From assembly GCA_963795935.1 (NCBI GenBank), contig CAWCJO010000001.1, positions 1 to 64,000 of the forward strand: DNA of 64,000 nucleotides. Reading direction: 5' to 3'. Every line of letters begins with the position of its first letter. The first letter of the stretch is position 1. The notes below the pieces were generated by a model, which saw only the letters and a program-made list of their open reading frames with translations, had not been told where the DNA came from and ran no database searches. Both the position numbers and the translations under genes were made by a program. Shown one piece after another: positions 51,869 through 61,102 of this stretch. This DNA comes from JAICMB01 sp963795935. GTDB lineage: Bacteria; Acidobacteriota; Terriglobia; Bryobacterales; Bryobacteraceae.

Positions 51869-53161
51869 CTACTTTAAGATTGCGTTAATCCGGCGGCCTT
51901 GAATGCCTGGCGGCATTTGAATCCCGAGCAACGAGGCAATGGTGGGAGCGAGATCCACGTTGCGCACCCGACTCAAAACCGCGCCGGCCCGAATACCGGC
52001 CCCCCAGGCGATGAAAATCGCGTCCATATCCGGATCGCTTCGGAGGTAACCATGGGAGCCGGTGGGACAGGCCTCCGCGGTTATGACCGCGGCGCTGTTG
52101 CCGCCGCTGAATGCGTATCCCGGCTTGGCGATCGCTACGAAGTCCGACATCTGCGAATCGTGTTCCGGGCTGGGGAGGCCCAGCGCCGCATAGTCCGAAG
52201 GCCTCAAGACTCGCTCTACCCCTTCTATGGCTTGCAAAGCTTGGGGTACATCGGGAAGGACCGCACGGGCTTTTGATTCGAGGTATATCAAGGCCAGGCC
52301 GCCTTCCGGAAGCGCGAAGACGCGGTTGCCCAAATGCGCCTCATTCAACATTGCGTTCAGATGAATCTGCTTATCGACGCGCTTAAAACCGTGATCGGAG
52401 ACGACGAATAGCGTGGTGCTGTCCGTCAGTCCGGCTTCCCGGACCGCGCCCACGATTCGCGCTACGCAGCTATCCAGGAAGGCCATGGCGGCGGACGCGG
52501 CCAACGATTTCGGACCATACCCGTGGTGGACGCTGTCGAGCGTCAGCACGTGAAACAGCAACAGATTCGGCTTGTGCTCCATCAGAATGTATGCCGCGGC
52601 GTCTGTCCACGCCTGATCGCGCCAGACGATGTTCGCTTTGGTGAAGTTGTCCACGGATGCCGCGTCGATTCGCCCGGCCGCAATCATGGCCCGCTCGATC
52701 TTGCCTTGCGATGAAGGGATCTCCGGGAAGGACCAGGTGATGGATGGGGCGTTGGCGATCGCCACCCAGTCGACCTCCGCCGTGGTGAGGCCCGCTTGAA
52801 ATGCGATGTCATAGACCGTGGGCGCCTTGACCAGCTCCGTCTTCGGCGTCCACTCATTTACTTTTACCGGCGGCCATTTGCCCGTACGCTCGATCTTTCC
52901 GTTGACGAGTAAACCATTGCGACCGGCATCCACGCCCGTCACCATGGCGGTGTGATTGGGCCAAGTAATGGTGGGATTGACGGGGGTCATCCGATGCGCC
53001 GTGGCGCCTTCGGCGATCAGTTTTCGAAGCGTGGGTACGGGCAGGTTTGGATCGTCCAGAGCGTAGGCGGGGAAGCCGTCGAGGCTGATTACGATTACCG
53101 TTCGTGCGGATGCCGGGGGAAGGGCCGCAAGGAAAGCGCAGCACAGGAACAGACGAATCAT
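51869..53161 (-). CDS. Type I phosphodiesterase/nucleotide pyrophosphatase family (alkaline phosphatase superfamily), secreted
   Basis: A 430-residue protein with a signal peptide (MIRLFLCCAFLAALPPASA). The metal aspartate is in VIVISLDGFPAYALDD, the nucleophile threonine in PVNPTITWPNHTAMVTGVD, and further metal ligands in LLLFHVLTLDSVHHGYGP, LFVVSDHGFKRVDKQIHLN and ACPTGSHGYLRSDPDMDAIF. All six ligand positions can be placed. Enzymes of this type cut nucleotide, phospholipid or sphingomyelin-like phosphodiesters outside the membrane. It is convergent with the ceramidase-like gene (14-base gap) and divergent from the endonuclease-like gene. Confidence 0.93.
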   Translation of the reverse strand: MIRLFLCCAFLAALPPASARTVIVISLDGFPAYALDDPNLPVPTLRKLIAEGATAHRMTPVNPTITWPNHTAMVTGVDAGRNGLLVNGKIERTGKWPPVKVNEWTPKTELVKAPTVYDIAFQAGLTTAEVDWVAIANAPSITWSFPEIPSSQGKIERAMIAAGRIDAASVDNFTKANIVWRDQAWTDAAAYILMEHKPNLLLFHVLTLDSVHHGYGPKSLAASAAMAFLDSCVARIVGAVREAGLTDSTTLFVVSDHGFKRVDKQIHLNAMLNEAHLGNRVFALPEGGLALIYLESKARAVLPDVPQALQAIEGVERVLRPSDYAALGLPSPEHDSQMSDFVAIAKPGYAFSGGNSAAVITAEACPTGSHGYLRSDPDMDAIFIAWGAGIRAGAVLSRVRNVDLAPTIASLLGIQMPPGIQGRRINAILK

Positions 53162-53202
53162 TTCCGTTCAGCGTAGCGCATGGAGAATTATGCCGCGCTT
53201 GT

Positions 53203-53208
53203 TATAAA
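53203..53208 (+). promoter_or_regulatory. -10 box of the sphingomyelinase-like gene
   Basis: TATAAA lies ten bases before the ATG at 53219 in the 57-base divergent gap. A clear -35 is not seen. The leader would be only three or four bases. Confidence 0.4.
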
Positions 53209-53218
53209 TAGTTGAACC

Positions 53219-54076
53219 ATGATGACGAGAAGATTCTTCGTTCAAGCGGTTGCGGCCGCCGCGACTCCAGCGCCGGCGCAGACGAGCGGATTGACGACCA
53301 TCAGCTACAACGTTCTGGCGTGTATCGGATTTCCGGAGACTGCCGCGAACCAGCGGCGCCTGACGGCGGCGCGCGAGCAGATGGAGGAGCGGATGGCGCT
53401 GGAGTTGCTGCTTTATAAGCCCGATATCGTAAGCTTTTCCGAATCCGTCACCCAGCCCGCCGCCGAACGGATCGCGCGGCGACTTGGGATGCAATTCGCG
53501 TGGTTTGCTCCCGGCGTGCCAGGATATCCTCCACGGTACCCGATCGGCTTTCCGGGGACGGTATTCACACGCTATCGCATCCTGGAATCCGAGAATGCTC
53601 CCTATGGCGGCGCTCCCAAAGACCCGGCGTTGTTTACGAGGCATTGGGGGCGAGCCACGCTCGATACGGGGCAGGAACGAATCGCGTTTTTCAGCGGGCA
53701 CCTGCATCCCAACAAGGCGGAGATTCGAGCGCGCGAGATGGATGTGATGCTGGGATTGATTCAGAAAGAGATCGATAAAGGCGGCTCGGTTTTGTTTCAG
53801 GGCGATTTCAACCACGGCCCCGAGGGACCCGAATATCGGCGCTGGATCGATGCGGGCATGATCGATGCCCTGGCGCAGTACGGAGGGCCGCAACAGTTTA
53901 CGTTCAACTCGGTGGAACCGAAGACCCGCCTCGATTACATTTGGGCGCATGGGCCGCTGAGTAAACGGCTGCAAGGAGCGCGCGTGCTCAACGAAGGCGC
54001 GTTCCGCACAAATCCCGACGATCCACAATCCTTCGCGCTGAGCGATCATTTGCCGGTGATGGCGAAGTTCGGCTGA
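53219..54076 (+). CDS. Endonuclease/exonuclease/phosphatase family hydrolase, sphingomyelinase-like, exported
   Basis: A 285-residue protein. The start MMTRRFFVQAVAAAATPAPA has a twin-arginine-like RRFF and a short hydrophobic stretch, so it is probably exported by Tat. The EEP fold motifs are present in order: TTISYNVLACIG, DIVSFSES (metal glutamate), IAFFSGHLHPNKAEIRAREM (catalytic histidine), VLFQGDFNHGPEGPEYRRWI (aspartate and asparagine), TRLDYIWAHG and the final FALSDHLPVMAKFG (aspartate-histidine). All catalytic residues are present. The family includes neutral sphingomyelinases, DNases and inositol phosphatases. Context with a ceramidase-like gene suggests lipid substrates; that is inference. 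Confidence 0.9.
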   Translation: MMTRRFFVQAVAAAATPAPAQTSGLTTISYNVLACIGFPETAANQRRLTAAREQMEERMALELLLYKPDIVSFSESVTQPAAERIARRLGMQFAWFAPGVPGYPPRYPIGFPGTVFTRYRILESENAPYGGAPKDPALFTRHWGRATLDTGQERIAFFSGHLHPNKAEIRAREMDVMLGLIQKEIDKGGSVLFQGDFNHGPEGPEYRRWIDAGMIDALAQYGGPQQFTFNSVEPKTRLDYIWAHGPLSKRLQGARVLNEGAFRTNPDDPQSFALSDHLPVMAKFG

Positions 54077-54147
54077 CGCGGCATTGCATCATACCTTGAC
54101 CTTCTACACGTTAAGCGGTTAATATGCAGAAGTTGGAGGTATAGAGC

Positions 54148-54492
54148 ATTTCGGCGAAATCCGATCTTCCCCAGGGCGCCCTGGACCTGCTGATCCTGAA
54201 GGTGATCGCGCTCGGCCCGGTCCACGGCTACGCCATCGCGCAACGACTGCAACAGGTCTCGCGCGATGTTGTGCAGGTTCCGCAAGGCTCGCTTTATCCG
54301 GCGTTGCACCGGCTTGAAAATCGCGGCCTCCTGACGGCGGACTGGCGGGAGACCGAGACCGGGCGCGAGGCCAAAGTTTATCGTTTGACGCGGAAAGGAC
54401 GGGCGCAGCTCGGAACAGAGACCGCGAGCTGGCAGCGTTTGACGGAAGCCATCGGGCTCATTCTGGCAATGTCGGACGGAGGCGCGAAATGA
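54148..54492 (+). CDS. PadR family transcriptional regulator with probable ATT start
   Basis: A regulator of about 114 residues: KSDLPQGALDLLILKVIALG, HGYAIAQRLQQVSRDVVQVP, QGSLYPALHRLENRGLLTAD and KVYRLTRKGRAQLGTETASW are PadR helices and wing. The conserved start of the family (usually MAKSDLxQGTLDLLIL) falls at an ATT codon at 54148, preceded by a strong GGAGGT ribosome site seven bases upstream. The next usual start codon in frame, GTG 54202, would cut off the first helix. Either ATT is used as the start or the base is an error for ATG. The stop overlaps the permease ATG (ATGA). Confidence 0.85.
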   Translation: MSAKSDLPQGALDLLILKVIALGPVHGYAIAQRLQQVSRDVVQVPQGSLYPALHRLENRGLLTADWRETETGREAKVYRLTRKGRAQLGTETASWQRLTEAIGLILAMSDGGAK

Positions 54493-57130
54493 GCTGGTGG
54501 CTGCGCCTGTGGCGGCGCGGGCGGATGGAAGAGCAGCTCGACAAGGAGCTGCGTTTTCATTTGGAGCAAGACACGAAAGATCTGATTGCGCGCGGGTACG
54601 ATCCCGGCGAAGCGCGGCGGCGGGCCAGGCTTGCTCTGGGCGGGCCGGAGCAGGTGAAGGAGAAGTGCCGCGATGCGCGCGGGACGCGCTGGCTGGAGGA
54701 GCTGTGGCAGGATCTCCGCTATGCTCTTCGCACGCTGCGGCAGAAACCGGGATTTGCCGCCGTTGCTTTGTTGACGCTGGCGCTCGGCGTCGGCGCCACG
54801 ACGGTCATGTTCACCGTCATAAACGGCGTGCTGCTGAAGCCGCTTCCTTATGCGCAACCGGAACGGCTGGTGAGTCTTCAGGAACAGACGGATTGGAGCA
54901 CGCAATTTGGAAACCTGTGGGCCTTCACGTACCCTAATTTCCTCGATTGCCAGCGCGAAAGCCGTTCCTTGGACATGGTGGGGTGGCGGTACAACGGAGG
55001 CACGGTCAGCGCGCCCGGGGCGGCCGAGCACGTGGACGCATTCGAGATCTCGGCGGAATCATTTCCAGTTCTCGGCGTCAGCCTCGTACAGGGACGCGCT
55101 TTCCTGCCCGCGGAGGACCGGCTTGGCGCGCGGCCCGTCGCGATTATTAGCCAAGGTTTGTGGCAGCGCCACTACGGCGGAAGCCCGGCCGCGATCGGCA
55201 TGCCTCTGGTGTTTGACGGAAAGTCGTATACCGTCGTGGGCATCGCGCCGTCGGGTTTGCGATTGGGCGGCGACGAAGTGGATGTGTTTACTCCTCTCGG
55301 TCAAGATACTTCGCCGAGAATGCAGAACCGCCAGGCGCATGGCATTCGCGCGTGGGGGCGTCTACGTCCGGGCGCGACACTGGCGGAGGCGCGGACGGAG
55401 CTGGCGGTGATCGGCCGCCGCCTGGCGGAGCAGTACCCGAAATCGAATAAGGGGCGCACCTTCATAGCGGAGCCGCTACGGCCCAATGTCGGAGATGTAC
55501 AGTCCACGCTATGGCTGCTGCTGGGCGCGGTCGGCCTGGTGTTGCTGATCGCGTGCGCCAATATTGCCAGCCTGCTGCTGGCGCGCGCCGTTTCGCGTGA
55601 ACGGGAGCTCGCCATGCGCGTGGCGCTAGGAGCCGGCCGGGGACGCCTGGCGCGTCAATGTCTGACCGAGAGCGCGGTTTTGGCGCTGGCCGGCGGTGGG
55701 CTCGGCATTTTGTTGGCGGCCGTCGGCATCCGCCCCTTCATAACCTTCTGGCCCGGCAGTTTGCCGCGCGCCGAGGAGATCCGGCTGGATTGGCATGTGC
55801 TGCTGTTTGCGCTCGCCGTATCGCTCGCCTGCGGTGTCTTTTTCGGGCTGGCGCCGGCGCTGCGGGTCCCGGCCCGTGAGCTGGAACAGATCCTGCGCGC
55901 CGGAGCGCGGACGCTTACTGGAAGCTCGCGGCGTCTGCACGGCGGTTTTGTAGTTTCCGAGATCGCCTTGGCAGTGGTGTTGCTCGTCTCGGCCGGAATG
56001 CTGGGGCGGACGCTGCTACGCCTGTCGTCACTCGATCCCGGCATCGACGTCCGTAACGTTCTGACGGCTCGGACGGCGCTGTCGCCCGCCACACTCGCAA
56101 ACCCGGAGCGAACACGCGCCGCCTGGCAGGACGTGCTCGATCGCGCGCGCCGCGTGCCTGGCGTGCAGGCGATTGCGATGGTGGACACGGTCCCGATGCG
56201 CCAAGGCAGCAATCCCATCGGCTACTCGCTGACCGCGGCCGCTCCGCCGGACGATAAACAACCGATCCTGCTGGCCAACAGCGTGACGCCGGATTATCTG
56301 AAGGTGACGGGCATCCCGCTGCGCCGCGGACGCTTCATCACCGATCGGGATCGCAAGGGCGCCGCGTCCGTCGCGGTGATCGACGACGTGATGGCTCAAC
56401 AGGCCTTTCCCGGCCAGGACGCGTCGGCAAGCACCTTTGGATCGGCATCGGCCCCGACCCGGTCACCGTGGTCGGGATCGTCGGCCATGTGCGCCAATGG
56501 GGGCTGGCGGCGGATGATCAGGCGCAGGTGCGCGCGCAGCTCTACTATCCCTTCGCCCAGGTTCCGGACCGGCTCGTGCGGCGGTGGTCGGAGCTGATGT
56601 CGATCGCGGCGCGGACCAGCGTCGAGCCGTTGAGCGTGGTGGAATCGCTGCGGCGGGCAGTGCGCGGCGCCGGTAACGATCAGGTGATTTATGAGGTCCA
56701 CACGTTGGAGCAGCTCGCGGGCGATTCGCTGGCCCGCCAACGCTTTCTGCTGTTGTTGTTCGGCGTGTTCGCCGGCTTGGCGTTGCTGCTGGCCTGCATC
56801 GGCATTTATGGCGTGCTGGCATACTTGACCGGACAGCGCGTGCCGGAAATCGGCGTACGCATGGCGCTGGGGGCCGACGCTCGCGATGTCGTACGGCTGG
56901 TTCTGCGGCAAAGCCTTCCGATGATTTTCGCCGGCGTGGTCGTGGGCATGGCAGCGGCTTTCGTGGCGGGACGCCTATTGCAGCAGTCGGTGGAAGGAGT
57001 TCGCTCGAGCGAGCCATTAACATTTGCCATTATGATCGCGGTGCTCGTAACGGCAGCGCTGTTCGCGAGTTTCGTACCGGCGCGCCGCGCCAGCCGGGTC
57101 GATCCGATGAGGGCTCTGCGGCAGGAGTAG
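54489..57130 (+). CDS. FtsX-like ABC transporter permease, ADOP family (one frameshift)
   Basis: A permease of about 880 residues, a paralogue of the one at 9771-12508 but clearly diverged. The N-terminal ADOP segment (MEEQLDKELRFHLEQDTKDL) is followed by the first helix (PGFAAVALLTLALGVGATTV), a MacB-like periplasmic domain, helices around LLGAVGLVLLIACANIASLL, and a second periplasmic domain. After one missing base near 56425 the frame continues VTVVGIVGHVRQWGLAADDQ and ends with the last helices (LLLLFGVFAGLALLLACIGI) and ARRASRVDPMRALRQE at 57130. The partner ATPase is unknown. It is co-translated with the PadR gene upstream. Confidence 0.92.
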
Positions 57131-57139
57131 CGCAGCGCT

Positions 57140-57997
57140 TCAGTATAAATCCGCTTCTCCCGGCGGCCGCGTTTTCCACCGGCGGTGAATCCACAGCCAC
57201 TGCTCGGGATATTCGCGAATCACTTGCTCCAACACGCCATGAATGCGCTGCGTGTCCTGTTGCGCATCGCCGCTGATGGGCGGCGGCGGATAGAAGCGCA
57301 GAACGTATTTATGCTCCGCCTCCGACCACAACGCAAAACCGGGAATTACAGCGGCCCCGGTTCGCGCCGCGATTTTTGCGAAGGCGGCTCCAGCGCATGC
57401 TTTGCGGCCGAAAAAGTCGACGAATACGCCTTCGGACGGCGTCGTGTTCTGGTCGATTAAAATCCCGACGGCCTCATTGGCGTGCAGTGCGCGCAAGATT
57501 CCGCGAGCCGCATCCCGCTTCGAAACAATCCTGTTGCCGGAGAGCTGGCGGTAGCGCTCGACCAAGGCGTCCACTCGGCGATTATCGAGCGGCCGGACGA
57601 CGATGTTCATCGGCTCCGTCATAAGCCCGTGCGCAAACGCGCTCAATTCCCAATTTCCCAGGTGCGCCGTAGCGAACAGGACACCGCGGCCGCGGGCCTT
57701 GGCCTGCTCGAAATGCTCCAGCCCTTCGTAACGGATCCAGCATGATATGTTTTGAGCCGTGAGATTGGGGAACCGCGCGAAAGCGGCGAGCAGACGGGCG
57801 ATGGAAGCGAAAACGCCGTCGACGAGTTTCGCCCGCTCGCGTTCAGACATCCCGGGATACGCCATTTCCAGATTCCTCATCGCGACTCGGCGCAGGCGGG
57901 GCATGGCGATATCGAGCAGAGCGGCGTAGGCTCGAGCGAAGCTGGGGGGCGCGTGGCGCAGCGTCCACAGTACGAATCGTGCAATTAGATATTGAAT
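57140..57997 (-). CDS. Lipid A biosynthesis acyltransferase family (LpxL/HtrB-like)
   Basis: A protein of about 285 residues. The catalytic motif is in GVLFATAHLGNWELSAFAHG (H-x4-D/E), followed by IVVRPLDNRRVDALVERYRQ, EAVGILIDQNTTPSEGVFVD, FFGRKACAGAAFAKIAARTG and the end EYPEQWLWIHRRWKTRPPGE. These are hallmarks of the family that adds a secondary acyl chain to lipid A at the inner membrane. The N-terminal helix (QYLIARFVLWTLRHAPPSFA) lies upstream of the first ordinary start ATG 57904; with an in-frame TAG just before it, the only fitting codon is ATT 57997, which overlaps the ribosome-site region at the end of mnmA. Confidence 0.9.
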   Translation of the reverse strand: MQYLIARFVLWTLRHAPPSFARAYAALLDIAMPRLRRVAMRNLEMAYPGMSERERAKLVDGVFASIARLLAAFARFPNLTAQNISCWIRYEGLEHFEQAKARGRGVLFATAHLGNWELSAFAHGLMTEPMNIVVRPLDNRRVDALVERYRQLSGNRIVSKRDAARGILRALHANEAVGILIDQNTTPSEGVFVDFFGRKACAGAAFAKIAARTGAAVIPGFALWSEAEHKYVLRFYPPPPISGDAQQDTQRIHGVLEQVIREYPEQWLWIHRRWKTRPPGEADLY

Positions 57998-58001
57998 GCC
58001 G

Positions 58002-59114
58002 TTATTCTATCCAACCGCCGCCGAGCACCAGGTCGCCGTCGTAGAATACCGCTCCCTGGCCGGGAGTGATGGCGCGCTGCGGCTCGTCGAAGCGGACTTC
58101 GACGCGGCCGGAATCGGCGGTGGGGTGGAGATACGCTTCCGCGGCGGCGTGCTTGTTGCGAATCTTGACGCGAGCGCGGCAAGGAGCTTCGAGAGGCGCG
58201 ATCGAAATCCAGTTCACTTCCTTGGCGAAAAGGCGGGCGCGCAACAGATCGGGGTTGCGGCCGACTACGACCTTGCGCTCGGCGGGGTCGGTCGCGATGA
58301 CGTAAAGCGGCTCGGCGGCCGCGATGCGCAGGCCGCGCCGCTGGCCTACCGTGAAATGATGCACTCCAGCATGCTCGCCCAGCACGCGCCCATCGGCGTC
58401 GACAATATCGCCGGCGGTGCGCTCCGGCTCGATTCCCCGCTCGCGAAAATAGGCCTTGATGAAGCCGGCGTAATCGCCGTTCGGCACGAAGCAGATCTCC
58501 TGCGAATCGGGCTTATCGGCGACGGGCAATCCCATCTCGCGGACCAGTTCGCGGACTTGCGGCTTGGTATAGCCGCCGAGAGGAAACAGGGTGCGCGCAA
58601 GCTGTTCTTGCGTTAAGCCGAAGAGGAAATAGGTCTGGTCCTTGGCCTGATCCACGCTCGTGCGCAACTGAAGTCTCCCGCCGCGCTCGTCGAAGGAGAC
58701 GCGGGCGTAATGTCCCGTCGCGATGCGATCGGCGCCCACGCCGGCCGCCATGTCGAGAAAACGATCGAATTTGATGAAGTTGTTGCAGAGCGTGCAAGGA
58801 ATGGGAGTGCGGCCGGCCAGATACTCGTCAATGAACGGCTTGACAACCTGCTCTTCAAAGCCCTGCTCGAAATTCACGACGTAATATGGAATGCCGAGAC
58901 GCTGCGCTACGAAGCGCGCATCGTAGACGTCGTCGAGCGAGCAGCAGCGTCCGGTAACGCCGCCCTCAGGCGTCAGCTCCGGCAGCCGCCGCTGATTCCA
59001 GAGCTGCATCGTCAGCCCCACGATGGTGACGCCATCGCGCTGCAGTAGCGCGGCGACGGCGGAGCTGTCCACGCCGCCCGACATCGCTACGGCAACGATG
59101 TTTGAATCAGGCAC
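58002..59114 (-). CDS. mnmA: tRNA-specific 2-thiouridylase MnmA
   Basis: MnmA puts sulfur on C2 of U34 in the anticodons of Lys, Glu and Gln tRNAs using ATP and persulfide sulfur from IscS. The 370-residue protein has the PP-loop VAVAMSGGVDSSAVAALL at the start, the first catalytic cysteine in PIPCTLCNNFIKFDRFLDMA, ATGHYARVSFDE, and the second catalytic cysteine in DSQEICFVPNGDYAGFIKAY. The C-terminal tRNA-binding domain ends DLVLGGGWIE. GTG 59114 overlaps the stop of the iscS gene upstream, so sulfur donor and acceptor are translated together. Confidence 0.96.
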   Translation of the reverse strand: MPDSNIVAVAMSGGVDSSAVAALLQRDGVTIVGLTMQLWNQRRLPELTPEGGVTGRCCSLDDVYDARFVAQRLGIPYYVVNFEQGFEEQVVKPFIDEYLAGRTPIPCTLCNNFIKFDRFLDMAAGVGADRIATGHYARVSFDERGGRLQLRTSVDQAKDQTYFLFGLTQEQLARTLFPLGGYTKPQVRELVREMGLPVADKPDSQEICFVPNGDYAGFIKAYFRERGIEPERTAGDIVDADGRVLGEHAGVHHFTVGQRRGLRIAAAEPLYVIATDPAERKVVVGRNPDLLRARLFAKEVNWISIAPLEAPCRARVKIRNKHAAAEAYLHPTADSGRVEVRFDEPQRAITPGQGAVFYDGDLVLGGGWIE

Positions 59115-60276
59115 GGGCGGTGGCCGCGGGCGCAATCTTACGGAGACGCGCGGCGGACTCCTCAATGGCGTCAAGCAACAGGTCGACTTGATCGGCGGTA
59201 TTGCCGCGCCCCAATGAGAAACGGATACTCGATTTGGCGCGCTCCCTGTCCAGGCCCATGGCGAGCAGTACGTGCGAAGGCTCGACCGCGCCGCTCGAAC
59301 ACGCCGAGCCGCTCGAAACTGCGAATCCCGCGAGGTCGAGCGATATGACCATCGCTTCGCCTTCGATTCCGTCGAAATAGATGTTGCTGGTGTTGGCTAC
59401 GCGCTGCGCCCGGCTGCCGTTGACGCCAGTTTCAGAAACGCGCTCGAGGATACCGCGCTCCAGCCGGTCGCGTAGCGCGGCCGTATGCACCGCTTCGGCC
59501 TCCAGATCGCGCGCCGCGATTTCGGCCGCCCGGCCCAGCGCCATCGCGGCGGGGACATTCTCGGTGCCCGCGCGGCGGTCGCCCTCATGATGTCCACCAA
59601 ATAAAATGGGGCTGAGTTTCACGCCCTTGCGGACGTAGAGGACTCCAATCCCCTTGGGCGCATACAGCTTATGCCCGCTGATCGCATACAGGTCCACGCC
59701 CAGCGCCTTCACATCCACGGCGATTTTTCCGCACGCCTGAACCCCGTCGCTATGGAACGCGATGCCCGCCTCTTTGGCGATGGCTGCAATCTCCGCGATG
59801 GGTTGCAGCGTACCGGTCTCATTGTTCGCCTGCATCACGGAGATCAGCGCGGTCTGGGGCCGCACAGCGCGGCGGACATCTCCGGGGTCGACAACTCCGT
59901 CCCGCCCCACGCGCACGTAGGTCACCTCCACCCCCTCGCGCTGGAGTTGCGCGAAGGCGTTCAAGACTGCGGGATGCTCGATCGTGGTCGTAACGGCATG
60001 GCGGCCCCGCGCCGCCCCATCGCGCGCAACGCCGAAAATGGCGAGATTATCAGCCTCGGTGCCCCCGCTCACGAACACGATTTCCCGCGCGTCCGCGTGC
60101 AGCAGCGACGCAATCGCCCGGCGCGCGATCTCGAGCCGCTGTTTGGCGATCTGGCCCGCATAGTGGATACTGGAGGCGTTGCCATACACTTCGGCCAACG
60201 CCGCCGCGAGCGTATCGAGAACCTCCGCCGCCACAGGCGTCGTCGCATTGTGATCGAAATAATATCGCTGCGGCAC
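59107..60276 (-). CDS. iscS: Cysteine desulfurase, IscS/NifS family
   Basis: A PLP enzyme that releases sulfur from cysteine as an enzyme-bound persulfide for iron-sulfur clusters and tRNA thiolation. The 389-residue sequence begins MPQRYYFDHNATTPVAAEVL and shows VFVSGGTEADNLAIFGVARD, VMQANNETGTLQPIAEIAAI, FHSDGVQACGKIAVDVKALG, the PLP lysine in LYAISGHKLYAPKGIGVLYV and the mobile catalytic cysteine in SSGSACSSGAVEPSHVLLAM. All key residues are present. It starts with GTG. With mnmA and an acyltransferase gene it forms a three-gene operon. Confidence 0.95.
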   Translation of the reverse strand: MPQRYYFDHNATTPVAAEVLDTLAAALAEVYGNASSIHYAGQIAKQRLEIARRAIASLLHADAREIVFVSGGTEADNLAIFGVARDGAARGRHAVTTTIEHPAVLNAFAQLQREGVEVTYVRVGRDGVVDPGDVRRAVRPQTALISVMQANNETGTLQPIAEIAAIAKEAGIAFHSDGVQACGKIAVDVKALGVDLYAISGHKLYAPKGIGVLYVRKGVKLSPILFGGHHEGDRRAGTENVPAAMALGRAAEIAARDLEAEAVHTAALRDRLERGILERVSETGVNGSRAQRVANTSNIYFDGIEGEAMVISLDLAGFAVSSGSACSSGAVEPSHVLLAMGLDRERAKSSIRFSLGRGNTADQVDLLLDAIEESAARLRKIAPAATARA

Positions 60277-60299
60277 GCTCTAATAGAAGTTTATCAGCT

Positions 60300-61091
60300 A
60301 TGCCCGCTCGAACCATCACTTTAACGACGGATTTCGGCCTTTCGGACCACTTCGTGGGCACCATGAAAGGCGTCATTCTGGGCATTGCGCCAGAGGCGCG
60401 CATCGTTGACATTACGCACCGGATTCAGCCGTTTGAGATCGTGGAAGGCGCATTCGCCATCGCGCAGGCATACCGCTATTTTCCGAAGCGGACCATTCAT
60501 GTCGTCGTCATCGACCCCGGCGTGGGCTCGCAGCGCCGCGCGATTGTCGCGGAAATGGCCGGGCAGTATTTCATCGCGCCCGATAACGGCGTCCTCTCGA
60601 TGATCTTCGGCCGCGAGGCGAAGAGAACGGTCCGGCATATCGTGAACGAAAAGTATTTCCTGCATCCCGTAAGCCGGACATTTCACGGACGCGATATTTT
60701 CTCGCCGGTGGCCGCGCATCTGGCCGCCGGAGTTCCCGCCGCGCGATTCGGCAAGACGATTGACGATTACGCCACGCTCGCATTCGATAAGCCCACGCGC
60801 ACGGGCAAGCGCACCTGGACGGGCCTGGTCCTCAAGATCGACCGCTTCGGCAACCTCATCACGAACCTCAGCGCCGCCGATTTCCCGGACCTGAAGACGC
60901 GCGTGTTCGAACTAAACGCCGGCCTGGAGCGCATCTCGCGCCTGGCGGCAACGTTCAGCGAGTGCGCCCCGGGCGAGCTGTTTGTCGTCGCGGGCAGCTC
61001 CGGGTATCTGGAGGTGGCCATAAACCAGGGATCCGCGGCCAAACTGCTGGGCTGTGCCTCGGGATCGCCGGTCGAGCTGACCGTCTTCTAA
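60300..61091 (+). CDS. S-adenosylmethionine hydrolase (SAM hydroxide adenosyltransferase, DUF62)
   Basis: A 263-residue enzyme: ITLTTDFGLSDHFVGTMKGV, IVDITHRIQPFEIVEGAFAI, HVVVIDPGVGSQRRAIVAEM, YFIAPDNGVLSMIFGREAK, SRTFHGRDIFSPVAAHLAAG and LVLKIDRFGNLITNLSAADF. These match the family that splits S-adenosylmethionine into adenosine and methionine with a bound water, sharing fold with fluorinase and chlorinase. The halogenase-specific loop is absent, so hydrolysis is expected. It is divergent from iscS with a 23-base gap and is followed by an RND pump gene. The physiological role is open; control of SAM levels is the usual guess. Confidence 0.92.
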   Translation: MPARTITLTTDFGLSDHFVGTMKGVILGIAPEARIVDITHRIQPFEIVEGAFAIAQAYRYFPKRTIHVVVIDPGVGSQRRAIVAEMAGQYFIAPDNGVLSMIFGREAKRTVRHIVNEKYFLHPVSRTFHGRDIFSPVAAHLAAGVPAARFGKTIDDYATLAFDKPTRTGKRTWTGLVLKIDRFGNLITNLSAADFPDLKTRVFELNAGLERISRLAATFSECAPGELFVVAGSSGYLEVAINQGSAAKLLGCASGSPVELTVF

Positions 61092-61102
61092 ACTAATATT
61101 GC

